Source: an uncultured Clostridia bacterium (GTDB taxonomy: Bacteria; Bacillota; Clostridia; Oscillospirales; Ruminococcaceae). Taken from it: DNA of 64,000 nucleotides. This document shows, piece after piece, positions 38,501-46,232 of the stretch. The stretch covers positions 1-64,000 of the forward strand of contig CANRJB010000012.1 of NCBI GenBank assembly GCA_947630845.1. Reading direction: 5' to 3'. Position 1 is the first letter of the stretch, and each line of letters starts with the position of its first letter. Below the pieces are notes generated by a model. It saw nothing but the letters and a program-made list of their open reading frames with translations. It was not told the origin of the DNA and did no database searches. The translations under genes were made by a program, and so were the position numbers.

Positions 38501-39220
38501 ATCTCTTGCAGTTTTTTCACCATTCCGAATGAGAGTGATCAGCTCATTGAGATCATTGCAAAGAGAATCTTTGATTTCTTTCAGCAGCACACTGCTGTCC
38601 TTGCAGAGACGCATCACCTCCCTGACCCATTCACGGCGGAAGGGAAGGGACTCCATGAATTTTGCGATGCTCAGAATGATCCTTTCCAACTCTGCATCGC
38701 TGCGCACACACAGCCGGGAATACAGCAGCTCCATTTCCTCTGTCCGTCTGCTCCATTCCTCAAGAATCTGATGCAAGGCACGGCTTTTGATGATGTCATC
38801 CTGTGCCGGTTCCGCAATGGTAAACAGCGGTGATACATGACAATATTCAGCATACTCCCGGATCAGATCAAAGCAAAAGGAATGGATTGTGCAGATCTTT
38901 GCACTATTCAGCCCTGCACGCTGTTCAAGCAGCCAGTCATAGGTGTCCATGTCAGACTGCCCGACAGTATCAAGATATTCTGTGAGACTGGAGATCAGGC
39001 GTTGTTTCATCTGGGCAGCAGCAGCATTGGTAAAAGTCACAACGACCATGCTTTCTGCTCTGACCTTATGCTCTGTGTCCGAAAGGATACGCAGCAGCCG
39101 TTCCACAAGGACTGCGGTTTTACCGCTTCCAGCAGCGGCAGAGACAATAATGCTCCTGCCTTGTTCCGATATGGCAGATTGCTGCTGCGGTGTCCAATTT
39201 GTTTGCTGTGAACGTTTCAT
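35549..39220 (-). CDS. addA: ATP-dependent helicase/nuclease subunit A
   Basis: A 1223-residue UvrD-type helicase fused to a RecB-like nuclease; with AddB it processes double-strand DNA ends for recombination, replacing RecBCD. Walker A is SAAAGSGKTAVLVERLL (about residues 31-47), followed by VVVTFTNAAAAQMKQR (motif Ia), MVDEYQDSN (motif II, about residue 434) and LLYVALTRAKQQLFLV (motif VI). The nuclease lies at the C-terminus with GILIGTMDLLFHEKDGW and LVDYKTDHS (about 1150-1175). Length is normal. It overlaps addB by 4 bases and its start faces no other gene. Confidence 0.97.
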   Translation of the reverse strand: MKRSQQTNWTPQQQSAISEQGRSIIVSAAAGSGKTAVLVERLLRILSDTEHKVRAESMVVVTFTNAAAAQMKQRLISSLTEYLDTVGQSDMDTYDWLLEQRAGLNSAKICTIHSFCFDLIREYAEYCHVSPLFTIAEPAQDDIIKSRALHQILEEWSRRTEEMELLYSRLCVRSDAELERIILSIAKFMESLPFRREWVREVMRLCKDSSVLLKEIKDSLCNDLNELITLIRNGEKTARDVVILPDEQNRYLQKLLEDEAALQEQICALQTISDAELLNEPLRTVISFRPLPRDRKAENADPDAKKVYKQFCSLYSDHYKKKLIQGYLAPLRYFAEDQEIEAKLIPLLLTITEEYIDAAAEEKRRQNILGFSDAEELALSLLGCVENGRICRTQLAAQLSEQISLIMVDEYQDSNNKQDCIFKLLSRGAAVSEDGLHYGNNAFLVGDVKQSIYSFRQANPENFRRVIAESRPLTDCRDGEMARIYLNQNFRSAHGVLEFVNSLFSVLMTEQCGEVTYDTNEQLNFGSPVYPSFTALTQIILPQPESLLPAEYDVQAECIADTIDSMLRGKVQVVEKNGSRDCKPGDFCILMRSPKGFLDGMLDAFRRRNIPVVSDRDAGLLAYEEIHLINNLLRITDNPMTDAAMAAILLSPVCGFTAEDLALLKVYGKQKRLYLQMQKILMDTDLPGLPVALRSKCQAFMELLTAMRQAAEQTALEDCIRMIYDMTDLLSLQGLYGDAERRREHLDAYRQAAQSYRENADLTSQSSLSGWLRYLDRLIAAGNDLDSMNAPEDSSSVMIKTIHKSKGLEYPFVFLAHLEHRFNTIADSSEPIQASENGLLGLHLFDRENFLKMNTVTYRYLLTGRHRRQKSEEMRLLYVALTRAKQQLFLVMQEEGIKIASAFSNIGALLEDAPALAPLLAQRAVSMQDWLYLFLYSTGEAAHYRKAAEEGISNRSALLDYCVWKKPATEPHPDPEPAEPHAVPDAELLSKMEQQLAFTYTSPCVGLVSKYSVTMLAHPEENTERRIKEPRFLKENSAGNAKKLKGSARGTAVHKIMQCLDFRSAENNLAAELDRLLRDGFITDAERDTVKPEELAAFFGSALYKRIAASDEVCREKQLFVRIGELHLPEGSALATQYRDTDGILIGTMDLLFHEKDGWVLVDYKTDHSNSEDYFLERYDLQLGLYQKAAELLLGEKVKEAYLYSFTLGKALAVDLDTIFYPD

Positions 39221-42200
39221 TTTTCATCCTCCCCTCTTTCTTTGCCGAACACCTCCAGAAGAGCCTGTTGCTTTTCCTCGTTGGTGCATTTTCTGGCAGC
39301 GGTTTCACTTCTGCCGCAGATATCACCATAAGTACAGTAGGAGCATGGAGATGTTTCATGACGAAGATTTGGTTCAGGCGCAATGCTGCCTGCACGCAGT
39401 GCATCCACCATATTACAGATGGTCTGTTCTACATGCTGCCGCAAATGTGTCATCTGGTCAGCAGTGACTGTATAGAGTCCTGATTTATTGCCGGGAAGCA
39501 GCACAGGTGCAGCAGAAGACTGGATCTCCTCCTCCATATAGGGCAGTGTGCTGTCAAGTACCAACCCCTTCATCTGATAAAATGCAGCCAATACTTCTTC
39601 AGGTCCGACAGCCTTTTCAGAACGTTCCTGAAAGACATTCTGTTTCGGCTGACCGCTTGGCATATAGAATACACCGGAAGGTGCAGCACCCTGATAAGCC
39701 CCATTTTGCCCGAGTGCAAAGAGATAAATGAGCATCTGCATATCCAGTCCGTCAGCAAGTTTTTCAGGTGAGAGCATTTTGGTGCCGGTCTTATAGTCGA
39801 TCACACGCAGGAATTTTGCATCACCCTCACAGAGATCGACTCTGTCAATGTCGCCGTGACAGATAATTTGTCCGTTTCTGAGAGTAAGCGGTTTCTGGCA
39901 TCCCGGCTGTTCCGAGACTTTCACCTCAAATCCGACGGGCATAAAGTGCCCTGATTCCATTGCCTTTTGAAGATGGATCAGCAGGGTAACAAGGTTCTGA
40001 CCAGTTTTACGATAGTTAAACTGGAATCGACCGTCACGGCGTACAGCATCTGAAAAAAAACGGTTGGAGAAAATGTCTGAGAGTCTTGTTACCTCTTCAC
40101 GAAGCTGCTCCGGTGTCATATGAAGGAACTGTTCACGATCTCTGTCTGACAGGAAATGTTCAAGACAGTAATGGGTAAAGTCGCCGCTCGTACGAGGGGT
40201 CAGGGCATTCTGCTCCGGGATGTAGAGATGCAGTACATACTGACAGAAATACCGGAATGCGCAGTTTTCGAACTGTTCGATCCCGGAAGGGGAGAGAGCT
40301 GTCTTTTTGCCGAGCAGCAATTCCATCGTTTCCGGACATACAGACGGTGTGGGCAATTCCTTTGCTGCAACAAGCTTAGACAGCCGTGCGGCATAGACAG
40401 AGTCACGTTCCAGAAGCTGCCGGAGTGCAGCAAGCTCAGACGTATCTTCCCGAAGATGACGGACATAATGAAAATACCCCGATGCCATCGTTCTGACATA
40501 AAAATGCAGCGGCAGATCGGATGCTCTTAGGAAAATACTGTTGTTTTCCGGAAATAACCGGAGAAGGCGGTTTATGACGTTTGCAGGTTGTGCCGGCGCA
40601 TGGGAAACATCTGTTGTCGGGTAGGTAAGATAGAGTTGCTGTGTTGAGGAAGCAAGTGTTTTATTCACGATGAGCATCTCATCGGCATGAAGTTCCGGAA
40701 GTAGCCGGGAGATACTGATGTGCTGATCTTCAAGTTCACGCAGCTCCTGTTCAGAAAACATACCGCTGCTGTGTACTTCACCGGGGAATACGCTCTCAAT
40801 CACGCCCGGCACAAAGACAATTTCCGGGGAATCGAGTCTTGCAGTCTGTGCATCCACGATACGGATGCTGTCAAGGGTCTGCGGCGGTGTGGAAAAATTG
40901 CTGTTCCGTATCAGCAGGAGCAGATTTTCTCGCAGTATTCCCATCGGGATACATTGCTCTCCGAAGCAGCCGACCATAGTGTCAAGGATATCTACGAGGG
41001 TGTTCCATAGCACGACAGTCTCATTTTGTTTCTGTGGCTCGTTTTCCTTCGGGATATGTTTTTGTAATTTGCAGAGCTGCTCATACAGCACAGTGCAGAT
41101 CTTGCGCACGTTTTTACCATGACATGCCCTGCGCAGCCCGGAAATTTCTGTAATCAGGGATTCTCTCAGATTTTCAAGCTCTCTGCCGCCGAAGCCATAG
41201 GTGTGCTGCTCCTCTTCAGGCACATCTTCCTGCCAAAAAGAGCTGTTCCAGTCATTTTTATCGATCCCCCATGTAAAACAAAAATGTTCCAGCATGGATG
41301 CGCTGTCCGGATCGTAGCCAGAGAGGGGAGATTTGACATAGCGAAGAATGCTCTCGGTTTGCCATGTGCTATCAGAAATCAGTGCAATCAAATCAAGAAA
41401 GCAGAGGATCAGCTCCTTGTGCAGCACAGGCTCTGCTGTGCTTAGATCATAAGGGAGCGCATAGCGTTCTAATGCCCGCTCTAAAAGCGGAAAATAGATA
41501 GTAGGTGATTTTACAGCAATGGCGATATCACTGCATCGGAGGGATGTATTTTCCTGTAGCAAACGGCAGATCTCTGCACAGATAAATTCTGTTTCCATCA
41601 CAGGGTCAGATGTTTCCACAATATGCAGATGTCCGTCATCGGATGAAACCTTGGCATCCGACAGCATAGCAGCCGCTTTCAGGCTCGCATGGGGAGAACG
41701 CAGATACTCAGCGCAATATGTGACCCTGATCTGCAAGCCTATATCCTTAGCCATATTCTGAAGACGATAAAAGGTCTGTGTACTCAGACCTCCGGAGGGA
41801 TGTTCCGACGGATCGTCGGCACGGATGACAGCCGTCACTTCCTTTGCCTGCCGGAGAATGACTTCCAGCATTTTAAGCTGATCGCCTGTGAAGCTGTCAA
41901 ATTCATCCAGATATACACAGCAGCACTGAAAATACTCCTGCATATCTGCTAACAGCACAGCCTCCGTGAGGTCAGTCAGGTTGTCATAGCGTTCTTTTTC
42001 TTTGAGGATGCGGTCATAGTGCAGCAGAATGTGACCAATATCCATAGCTTTTTCCCGAATCCTGTCAGAAAATGCGAATGCAGTCTCCAGCCATGTTTCA
42101 GCCGGGATGCCGGCTTTCCGTATTTTTGTGATGATGTCATAGAGACTCATGATAAAGTCCGGAGAGCTGCTGCGCTTTTCGAGCAGAAGCAGCTCCTTCT

Positions 42201-42507
42201 GCTTCACGCATCTCTGCACTGCCTCATAGATATACAGCAACTTTTCATGCTCGGACGCATAGTCTCCGGATCTTCCGCCATACTGTGAGAGAATATCACG
42301 GGATAGCGTGGTAAAGCTATAGGTATGCAGGCGATTAAACTGTACTGCACCGAGGGCAGCATAGAGCTTTTTTTCAGCATCAAAAGAAAACTGTTCCGGA
42401 ACAAGGACAAGCACTTTTTCATTTTCAGACAATTTCTGTACAATACGGGAGGTCATCTGTGTAGACTTTCCTGTTCCGCATCCGCCAAGGATACAATGCA
42501 GCATCAA
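39217..42507 (-). CDS. addB: ATP-dependent helicase/nuclease subunit B
   Basis: A 1096-residue partner of AddA that recognises Chi and cuts the other strand. It has an N-terminal ATP-binding motif GGCGTGKSTQMTSRI (about residues 8-22) and a C-terminal RecB-type nuclease (KFLRVIDYKTGTK, about residue 898). Its [4Fe-4S] staple is visible: one cysteine in FENCAFRYFCQY (about residue 755) and the others in the tail SPCSYCTYGDICG (about 1061-1073). It overlaps both trmO and addA by 4 bases, so the three are translationally coupled. Confidence 0.96.
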   Translation of the reverse strand: MMLHCILGGCGTGKSTQMTSRIVQKLSENEKVLVLVPEQFSFDAEKKLYAALGAVQFNRLHTYSFTTLSRDILSQYGGRSGDYASEHEKLLYIYEAVQRCVKQKELLLLEKRSSSPDFIMSLYDIITKIRKAGIPAETWLETAFAFSDRIREKAMDIGHILLHYDRILKEKERYDNLTDLTEAVLLADMQEYFQCCCVYLDEFDSFTGDQLKMLEVILRQAKEVTAVIRADDPSEHPSGGLSTQTFYRLQNMAKDIGLQIRVTYCAEYLRSPHASLKAAAMLSDAKVSSDDGHLHIVETSDPVMETEFICAEICRLLQENTSLRCSDIAIAVKSPTIYFPLLERALERYALPYDLSTAEPVLHKELILCFLDLIALISDSTWQTESILRYVKSPLSGYDPDSASMLEHFCFTWGIDKNDWNSSFWQEDVPEEEQHTYGFGGRELENLRESLITEISGLRRACHGKNVRKICTVLYEQLCKLQKHIPKENEPQKQNETVVLWNTLVDILDTMVGCFGEQCIPMGILRENLLLLIRNSNFSTPPQTLDSIRIVDAQTARLDSPEIVFVPGVIESVFPGEVHSSGMFSEQELRELEDQHISISRLLPELHADEMLIVNKTLASSTQQLYLTYPTTDVSHAPAQPANVINRLLRLFPENNSIFLRASDLPLHFYVRTMASGYFHYVRHLREDTSELAALRQLLERDSVYAARLSKLVAAKELPTPSVCPETMELLLGKKTALSPSGIEQFENCAFRYFCQYVLHLYIPEQNALTPRTSGDFTHYCLEHFLSDRDREQFLHMTPEQLREEVTRLSDIFSNRFFSDAVRRDGRFQFNYRKTGQNLVTLLIHLQKAMESGHFMPVGFEVKVSEQPGCQKPLTLRNGQIICHGDIDRVDLCEGDAKFLRVIDYKTGTKMLSPEKLADGLDMQMLIYLFALGQNGAYQGAAPSGVFYMPSGQPKQNVFQERSEKAVGPEEVLAAFYQMKGLVLDSTLPYMEEEIQSSAAPVLLPGNKSGLYTVTADQMTHLRQHVEQTICNMVDALRAGSIAPEPNLRHETSPCSYCTYGDICGRSETAARKCTNEEKQQALLEVFGKERGEDEK

Positions 42508-43187
42508 TATTCTCCTTTCTTGTCGATACCGATCACAAATACCGTTTCCGCCTGTACAGTAAAATGGATATCATAATCGGAAAAGCGCATATTGTAGACC
42601 CGCTCGGGATCATTCTGATAAGATGGTCTGGGGTCATCTGCAAGACAGCCCATGACAGCAGCCCGTTTTGTCTCCGGGATGCATTCCAGCAATTCCTCCG
42701 GAAACACTACTTTCAGCCGATGAGACCATGATGTATCGGCATAACCGCCGACTGCCTCTGCCCGACAGTCAGCAAGGGGAAGATAGGGTTTGATGTCTAT
42801 GATCGGCGTACCGTCAAGCAGATCAATGCCGGATACATGCAGCACGATTCCCGTTGCCGTTTGTTCTATCCCATCGAACTGCACGCAGGAAAGTCCGATA
42901 GGATTCGGACGGAAAGGTGAACGGCTTGCAAACACCCCCATGCGCACATTCCCACCCAGTCTTGGGGGACGCACTGTGGAAGACCATGTCTCTCTGTGAG
43001 AGAGTGAAAAATCGAACAGCAGCCACAGGTGAGAAAATTGGTCTATCCCTCTGAACGCCTGAGGGCAGCTAAATTCCGGAAGCATGATGACATCGCCGCA
43101 GAGCGCACTGACCCGTCCGCTCTGGCGTGGGATTCCGAATTTATCGGGAAAATCTGTATGGATATATGCGATCGGTCTGATCTCCAT
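42504..43187 (-). CDS. trmO: tRNA (t6A37) N6-methyltransferase TrmO
   Basis: A 227-residue protein of the TsaA/YaeB/TrmO family, which methylates N6-threonylcarbamoyl-adenosine at position 37 of certain tRNAs (such as tRNA-Thr) with SAM. Family motifs are clear: IAYIHTDFPDKFGIPRQSG at the start, SRSPFRPNPIGLS (about residues 90-102), VSGIDLLDGTPIIDIKPYLP (about 117-136) and the C-terminal DPRPSYQ. Ribosome site AGGAGGA is 8 bases before the ATG. It heads the operon with addB-addA, a combination with no obvious functional link. A tRNA-Lys gene lies just upstream. Confidence 0.93.
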   Translation of the reverse strand: MEIRPIAYIHTDFPDKFGIPRQSGRVSALCGDVIMLPEFSCPQAFRGIDQFSHLWLLFDFSLSHRETWSSTVRPPRLGGNVRMGVFASRSPFRPNPIGLSCVQFDGIEQTATGIVLHVSGIDLLDGTPIIDIKPYLPLADCRAEAVGGYADTSWSHRLKVVFPEELLECIPETKRAAVMGCLADDPRPSYQNDPERVYNMRFSDYDIHFTVQAETVFVIGIDKKGEY

Positions 43188-43206
43188 GCTGTATTCCTCC
43201 TGCTAT

Positions 43207-43237
43207 AAAACAAGCCCCCACCACAAGTGATGGGGGC
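43207..43237 (-). terminator. Terminator of tRNA-Lys
   Basis: On the minus strand a stem of GCCCCCA with TGGGGGC (43213-43219 and 43230-43236), followed by TTGTTTTAT. It lies between the tRNA and trmO. Confidence 0.75.
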
Positions 43238-43242
43238 AGATA

Positions 43243-43315
43243 TGAGATATGAGGGACTTGAACCCTCGACCCCACGCTTAAAAGGCGTGTGCTCTACCGA
43301 CTGAGCTAATATCTC
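43243..43315 (-). tRNA. tRNA-Lys (UUU)
   Basis: A 73-base cloverleaf on the minus strand. Acceptor stem GAGATAT/ATATCTC; D-arm TAGCTCAGTCGGTAGAGCA; anticodon stem CACGC/GCGTG around loop CTTTTAA, anticodon TTT; T-arm GAGGGTTCAAGTCCCTC. The CCA end is not encoded. It has its own promoter at 43328-43356 and a terminator behind it. Confidence 0.97.
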
Positions 43316-43327
43316 GCAACGTATTCT

Positions 43328-43356
43328 ATTATAACATATTTTTTATCGCTTGTCAA
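43328..43356 (-). promoter_or_regulatory. Promoter of tRNA-Lys
   Basis: On the minus strand: TTGACA (43356-43351), 17-base spacer, TATAAT (43333-43328). It may also drive the trmO-addB-addA operon by read-through. Confidence 0.9.
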
Positions 43357-43410
43357 TACCTTTTTTCAAAAATTTTTTATGAAATTTTCATGCATATGAC
43401 ATGTTATCTC

Positions 43411-43439
43411 TTGATTTTTTCAAAAAACTGTGGTATAAT
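43411..43439 (+). promoter_or_regulatory. Promoter of the TVP38-lipid kinase pair
   Basis: TTGATT at 43411-43416, 17-base spacer, TATAAT at 43434-43439. Confidence 0.8.
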
Positions 43440-43464
43440 AATCCATACAGTGAAAGGAGTTCCT

Positions 43465-44157
43465 ATGGATAAAAAATGGAAAAAAGTAGCAAAATGCATC
43501 GTTTTCATTTTGCTTGCAGGGGCATTGGTATGGGCGTGTGTCCGGTTTTGTGTTCCCCTGACAAAGCTGCTGGCAACTGAGGAGGGAAGGGCAGAGATAT
43601 GCGGACGTGTTGAAACATTCGGTATTTTTGCACCACTTATTTTTTTGCTGTTGATGGCGGTACAGATCATCATTGCGTTCATTCCCGGTGGACCGCTTGA
43701 AATTGTCGGCGGCATGCTGTTTGGCGGATGGAAGGGTGTGTTGTTTACAACACTTGGTACACTGTTAGGTACACTGACAGTATATGGGCTGGTGAAACGA
43801 TTCGGCAGACCACTTGTACAGCTTTTTGTCAATGAAAAGCGGATCCAGAAGTTTCACTTTCTACAGGATGAAGAAAGGCTGAGCTTCTGGGTGTTTGTGT
43901 TATTCCTGATACCGGGTATCCCGAAGGACATGCTGACTTACCTCGTCCCATTGACGAGGATGGAAGGACGGCGGTTTGTGCTATTGTCCACATTGGCACG
44001 ATTTCCTTCACTTGTAGCATCTGTCCTTGTTGGTGACAGCCTTGCAGACGGACGCTACTGGCTGAGTGTGACCATCTGTGCGATCGGCGCAGTGGCAGTT
44101 TTTCTGGGATATCAGTTCAGAAATCATATTATGAAGGAGCATAAGAAAAAATCATGA
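43465..44157 (+). CDS. TVP38/TMEM64-family membrane protein (VTT domain)
   Basis: A 230-residue membrane protein with about five or six helices and the VTT/DedA-type core: AFIPGGPLEIVGGMLFGGWKG-like re-entrant region (split around residues 72-92) and a later PGIPKDMLTYLVPLTRM (about 150-166). Such proteins are linked to membrane lipid scrambling or transport and to envelope stress. The start at 43465 follows AAAGGAG; no upstream in-frame start has a ribosome site. It overlaps the lipid kinase gene by 4 bases, which supports a shared role in lipid homeostasis. Confidence 0.88.
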   Translation: MDKKWKKVAKCIVFILLAGALVWACVRFCVPLTKLLATEEGRAEICGRVETFGIFAPLIFLLLMAVQIIIAFIPGGPLEIVGGMLFGGWKGVLFTTLGTLLGTLTVYGLVKRFGRPLVQLFVNEKRIQKFHFLQDEERLSFWVFVLFLIPGIPKDMLTYLVPLTRMEGRRFVLLSTLARFPSLVASVLVGDSLADGRYWLSVTICAIGAVAVFLGYQFRNHIMKEHKKKS

Positions 44158-45083
44158 AACATATCTATTTTATCTGCAATTTACAGGCAGGCAAGGCAGA
44201 GCTGAGTACACATCTGGGAAACGTTATTGATAAGATGACGAAATTCGGCTATGAGGTCACTGTTCATCCGACACAGGCTTCTAAGGATGCAGCAATTCAG
44301 GCGACACAGGCAGCAGATTCCGGGAAATACGATTATATTTTCTGTTCCGGTGGAGATGGTACACTCAACGAAACTATGACCGGAATGATGCAGGCAAAAA
44401 ATCGCATTCCGCTCGGGTACATTCCATGCGGTTCTGTCAATGATTTTGCAAGGAGCATCGGCATCCCAAGGGATATTCCGAAAGCCGTTGAGGCAGTACT
44501 TGACGGTCAGCCGAGACTGTTTGATACAGGTACTGTCAACGAACGTATTTTCAATTACATCGCAGCATTCGGTGCATTTACTGATGTGACTTACGACACA
44601 CCACAGGCGGTCAAAAATGTATTCGGACCTGTTGCTTATTTTTTCAATGCGGTCAAGAAAATCACCAACATCCGCTCGTTTCCCATGCGCATCACCTGTG
44701 ATGGGGAAGTGATCGAAGATACCTTTATCTTCGGCATGATTACAAATTCCGCTTCTGTCGGCGGTGTACTGGACATCAAGGATTTTCAGTTTGACGACGG
44801 ACAGTTTGAGGTCACACTCATCAAGCAGCCGGATACAGCATTGGAAATGCGGGATACCTTGCTATTTCTCCGGGATATCCACGAAATCTCCGGCAATGAA
44901 AAAATTATCTGCATCAGGGGTGCTGATATTACAGTAGAACTGCTTGAGAAGTGCGCCGTGCCGTGGACAGTGGATGGGGAGTACATGGAAAATGCATACA
45001 AGCTGCATATTGTGAATCATAAGCGTGCGGTTTCGCTTCTTGTGCCGAGAAGCTATGATGGAAACTGCTTTCAGGTCGTTTAA
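44154..45083 (+). CDS. Diacylglycerol kinase-family lipid kinase
   Basis: A 309-residue protein of the YegS/DgkB family, which phosphorylates diacylglycerol or a related lipid with ATP on the inner face of the membrane. The catalytic-domain motif SGGDGTLNETM lies at about residues 62-72, with GYIPCGSVNDFARSIGIP (about 84-101) following. The C-terminal part is the beta-sandwich lipid-binding half (about 130-309). Length is usual. It could be DgkB, which recycles diacylglycerol made by lipoteichoic acid synthesis. It overlaps the TVP38-like gene by 4 bases. Confidence 0.9.
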   Translation: MKHIYFICNLQAGKAELSTHLGNVIDKMTKFGYEVTVHPTQASKDAAIQATQAADSGKYDYIFCSGGDGTLNETMTGMMQAKNRIPLGYIPCGSVNDFARSIGIPRDIPKAVEAVLDGQPRLFDTGTVNERIFNYIAAFGAFTDVTYDTPQAVKNVFGPVAYFFNAVKKITNIRSFPMRITCDGEVIEDTFIFGMITNSASVGGVLDIKDFQFDDGQFEVTLIKQPDTALEMRDTLLFLRDIHEISGNEKIICIRGADITVELLEKCAVPWTVDGEYMENAYKLHIVNHKRAVSLLVPRSYDGNCFQVV

Positions 45084-45107
45084 CACGGATATTATATACT
45101 GATTCTT

Positions 45108-45205
45108 TTTATTTCGATAGAAGTTTATCGAAACTTAGCTGCTGAAGCAGCATTAGGGAAGGTATGAGGTTGTAATTGGCATAGCCAATCGTTGTCTGTG
45201 AAGTA
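45108..45205. repeat. Three-hairpin intergenic element, possible repeat copy C
   Basis: Three short stems follow each other: TTTCGATA/TATCGAAA, GCTGCT/AGCAGC, ATTGGC/GCCAAT. Read on the minus strand, ACAACG-ATTGGCTATGCCAATT resembles the ACAACGGCAATTGGC..GCCAATT part of the 63.3-kb element, and the order of hairpins is similar. Relationship is tentative. Confidence 0.35.
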
Positions 45206-45217
45206 GTATTACGTTGA

Positions 45218-45253
45218 AAAGGATATCACCACTGCTGTGGTGACATCCTTTTG
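45218..45253. terminator. Bidirectional terminator between lipid kinase and PP2C genes
   Basis: AAAAGGATATCACCAC (45218-45233), loop TGCT, GTGGTGACATCCTTTT (45238-45253): 15 pairs with one mismatch. T runs flank it in both directions. Confidence 0.9.
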
Positions 45254-46018
45254 TTATCTTCGTTTATCTTTGGAAAGTTTGGTCAGCCCGATGACAGTAA
45301 TGTTGTCCGTGCTGCCGTTTTCGAGAGCTGCTTCAATAAGAAGCTGAAGCCGCCGCACAAGTGCCTTTGGCATGGCAAGAATTTCCTCGATCTCCGGACT
45401 GCTCATATAGTCAGACAATCCGTCTGAACAGAGCAGCAGGATATCTCCGAACTCAATCTTTTCCTCGTGTTCCTGAATGTCAAAGATGGGCATGGAATTG
45501 ACATTTCCCAACACCGGGAAAATGATATTCTTCTGCTTGTGATGCTCCCGTTCCTCTTTTGTGATAGAGCCTTCTTCGTAAAGCATCTGAACAAGAGACT
45601 GATCACGGGAGAGCTGAATAAGACAGCCGCTCCGGTAGCGGTAGAGCCGGGAATCCCCGACATTGATAGTATGGATCTTTTCGTTCTCATCAATGCCGAC
45701 AGCACAGAGTGTAGTCTGCATATTGTGGGTATCACTGGTCTGACAGCCAAGCTCGACAAGGGCATGATGGATCTCCATCAGCTTTTCGTCCAAATCGGTA
45801 TGGCTGTTGAAGGTGATATTTTTCAGCATTTCCATACAGGTAGAGGATGCAATTTCCCCTGAAACTTCACCGGAAACACCGTCAGCCACCCCCACAAGAA
45901 AGGGGGCATTGAGCCGATTTTCCGTGACACCGTCCGTCAGGACGGTCTTATGCATCAGAAGTGCATCTTCATTATGAGGACGCACCCCCTGATTGGTAAT
46001 GGCGCAACAAAGATACAT
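45254..46018 (-). CDS. PP2C-family serine/threonine phosphatase
   Basis: A 254-residue metal-dependent protein phosphatase of the PrpC/Stp type. Metal-binding motifs are present: RPHNEDALLMH (about residues 13-23), VGVADGVSGEVSGEIAS (about 43-59), LLCSDGLSDYM (about 195-205) and the C-terminal GSTDNITVIGLTK (about 237-249). It would reverse phosphorylation by PASTA-type kinases that control wall growth and division. Normally prpC sits beside the kinase gene prkC; here it stands alone between terminator and P-protein. Ribosome site GGAG is 9 bases before the start. Confidence 0.93.
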   Translation of the reverse strand: MYLCCAITNQGVRPHNEDALLMHKTVLTDGVTENRLNAPFLVGVADGVSGEVSGEIASSTCMEMLKNITFNSHTDLDEKLMEIHHALVELGCQTSDTHNMQTTLCAVGIDENEKIHTINVGDSRLYRYRSGCLIQLSRDQSLVQMLYEEGSITKEEREHHKQKNIIFPVLGNVNSMPIFDIQEHEEKIEFGDILLLCSDGLSDYMSSPEIEEILAMPKALVRRLQLLIEAALENGSTDNITVIGLTKLSKDKRR

Positions 46019-46151
46019 AGATAATTTCTCCGGAATTATGGATTTTGATTGACATCAGTTCGCCCTGTCAGCTATGTTTTACAGTGAGCAAGAGAATCCG
46101 CAGCATAGCAGCTTCTCTTTCACAGCCGGGTATGACATAATAACAGATTCT

Positions 46152-46180
46152 ATTATACAGCAAAAAATCCCAAAATGCAA
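46152..46180 (-). promoter_or_regulatory. Promoter of the PP2C gene
   Basis: On the minus strand: TTGCAT (46180-46175), 17-base spacer, TATAAT (46157-46152). This would leave a leader of about 130 bases before the start; the leader (46019-46145) shows no motif that I recognise. Confidence 0.7.
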
Positions 46181-46232
46181 TAACAGAACGCTTTCAAATC
46201 CTTACAGCTTTATGACATTATTCACGCAGTCG

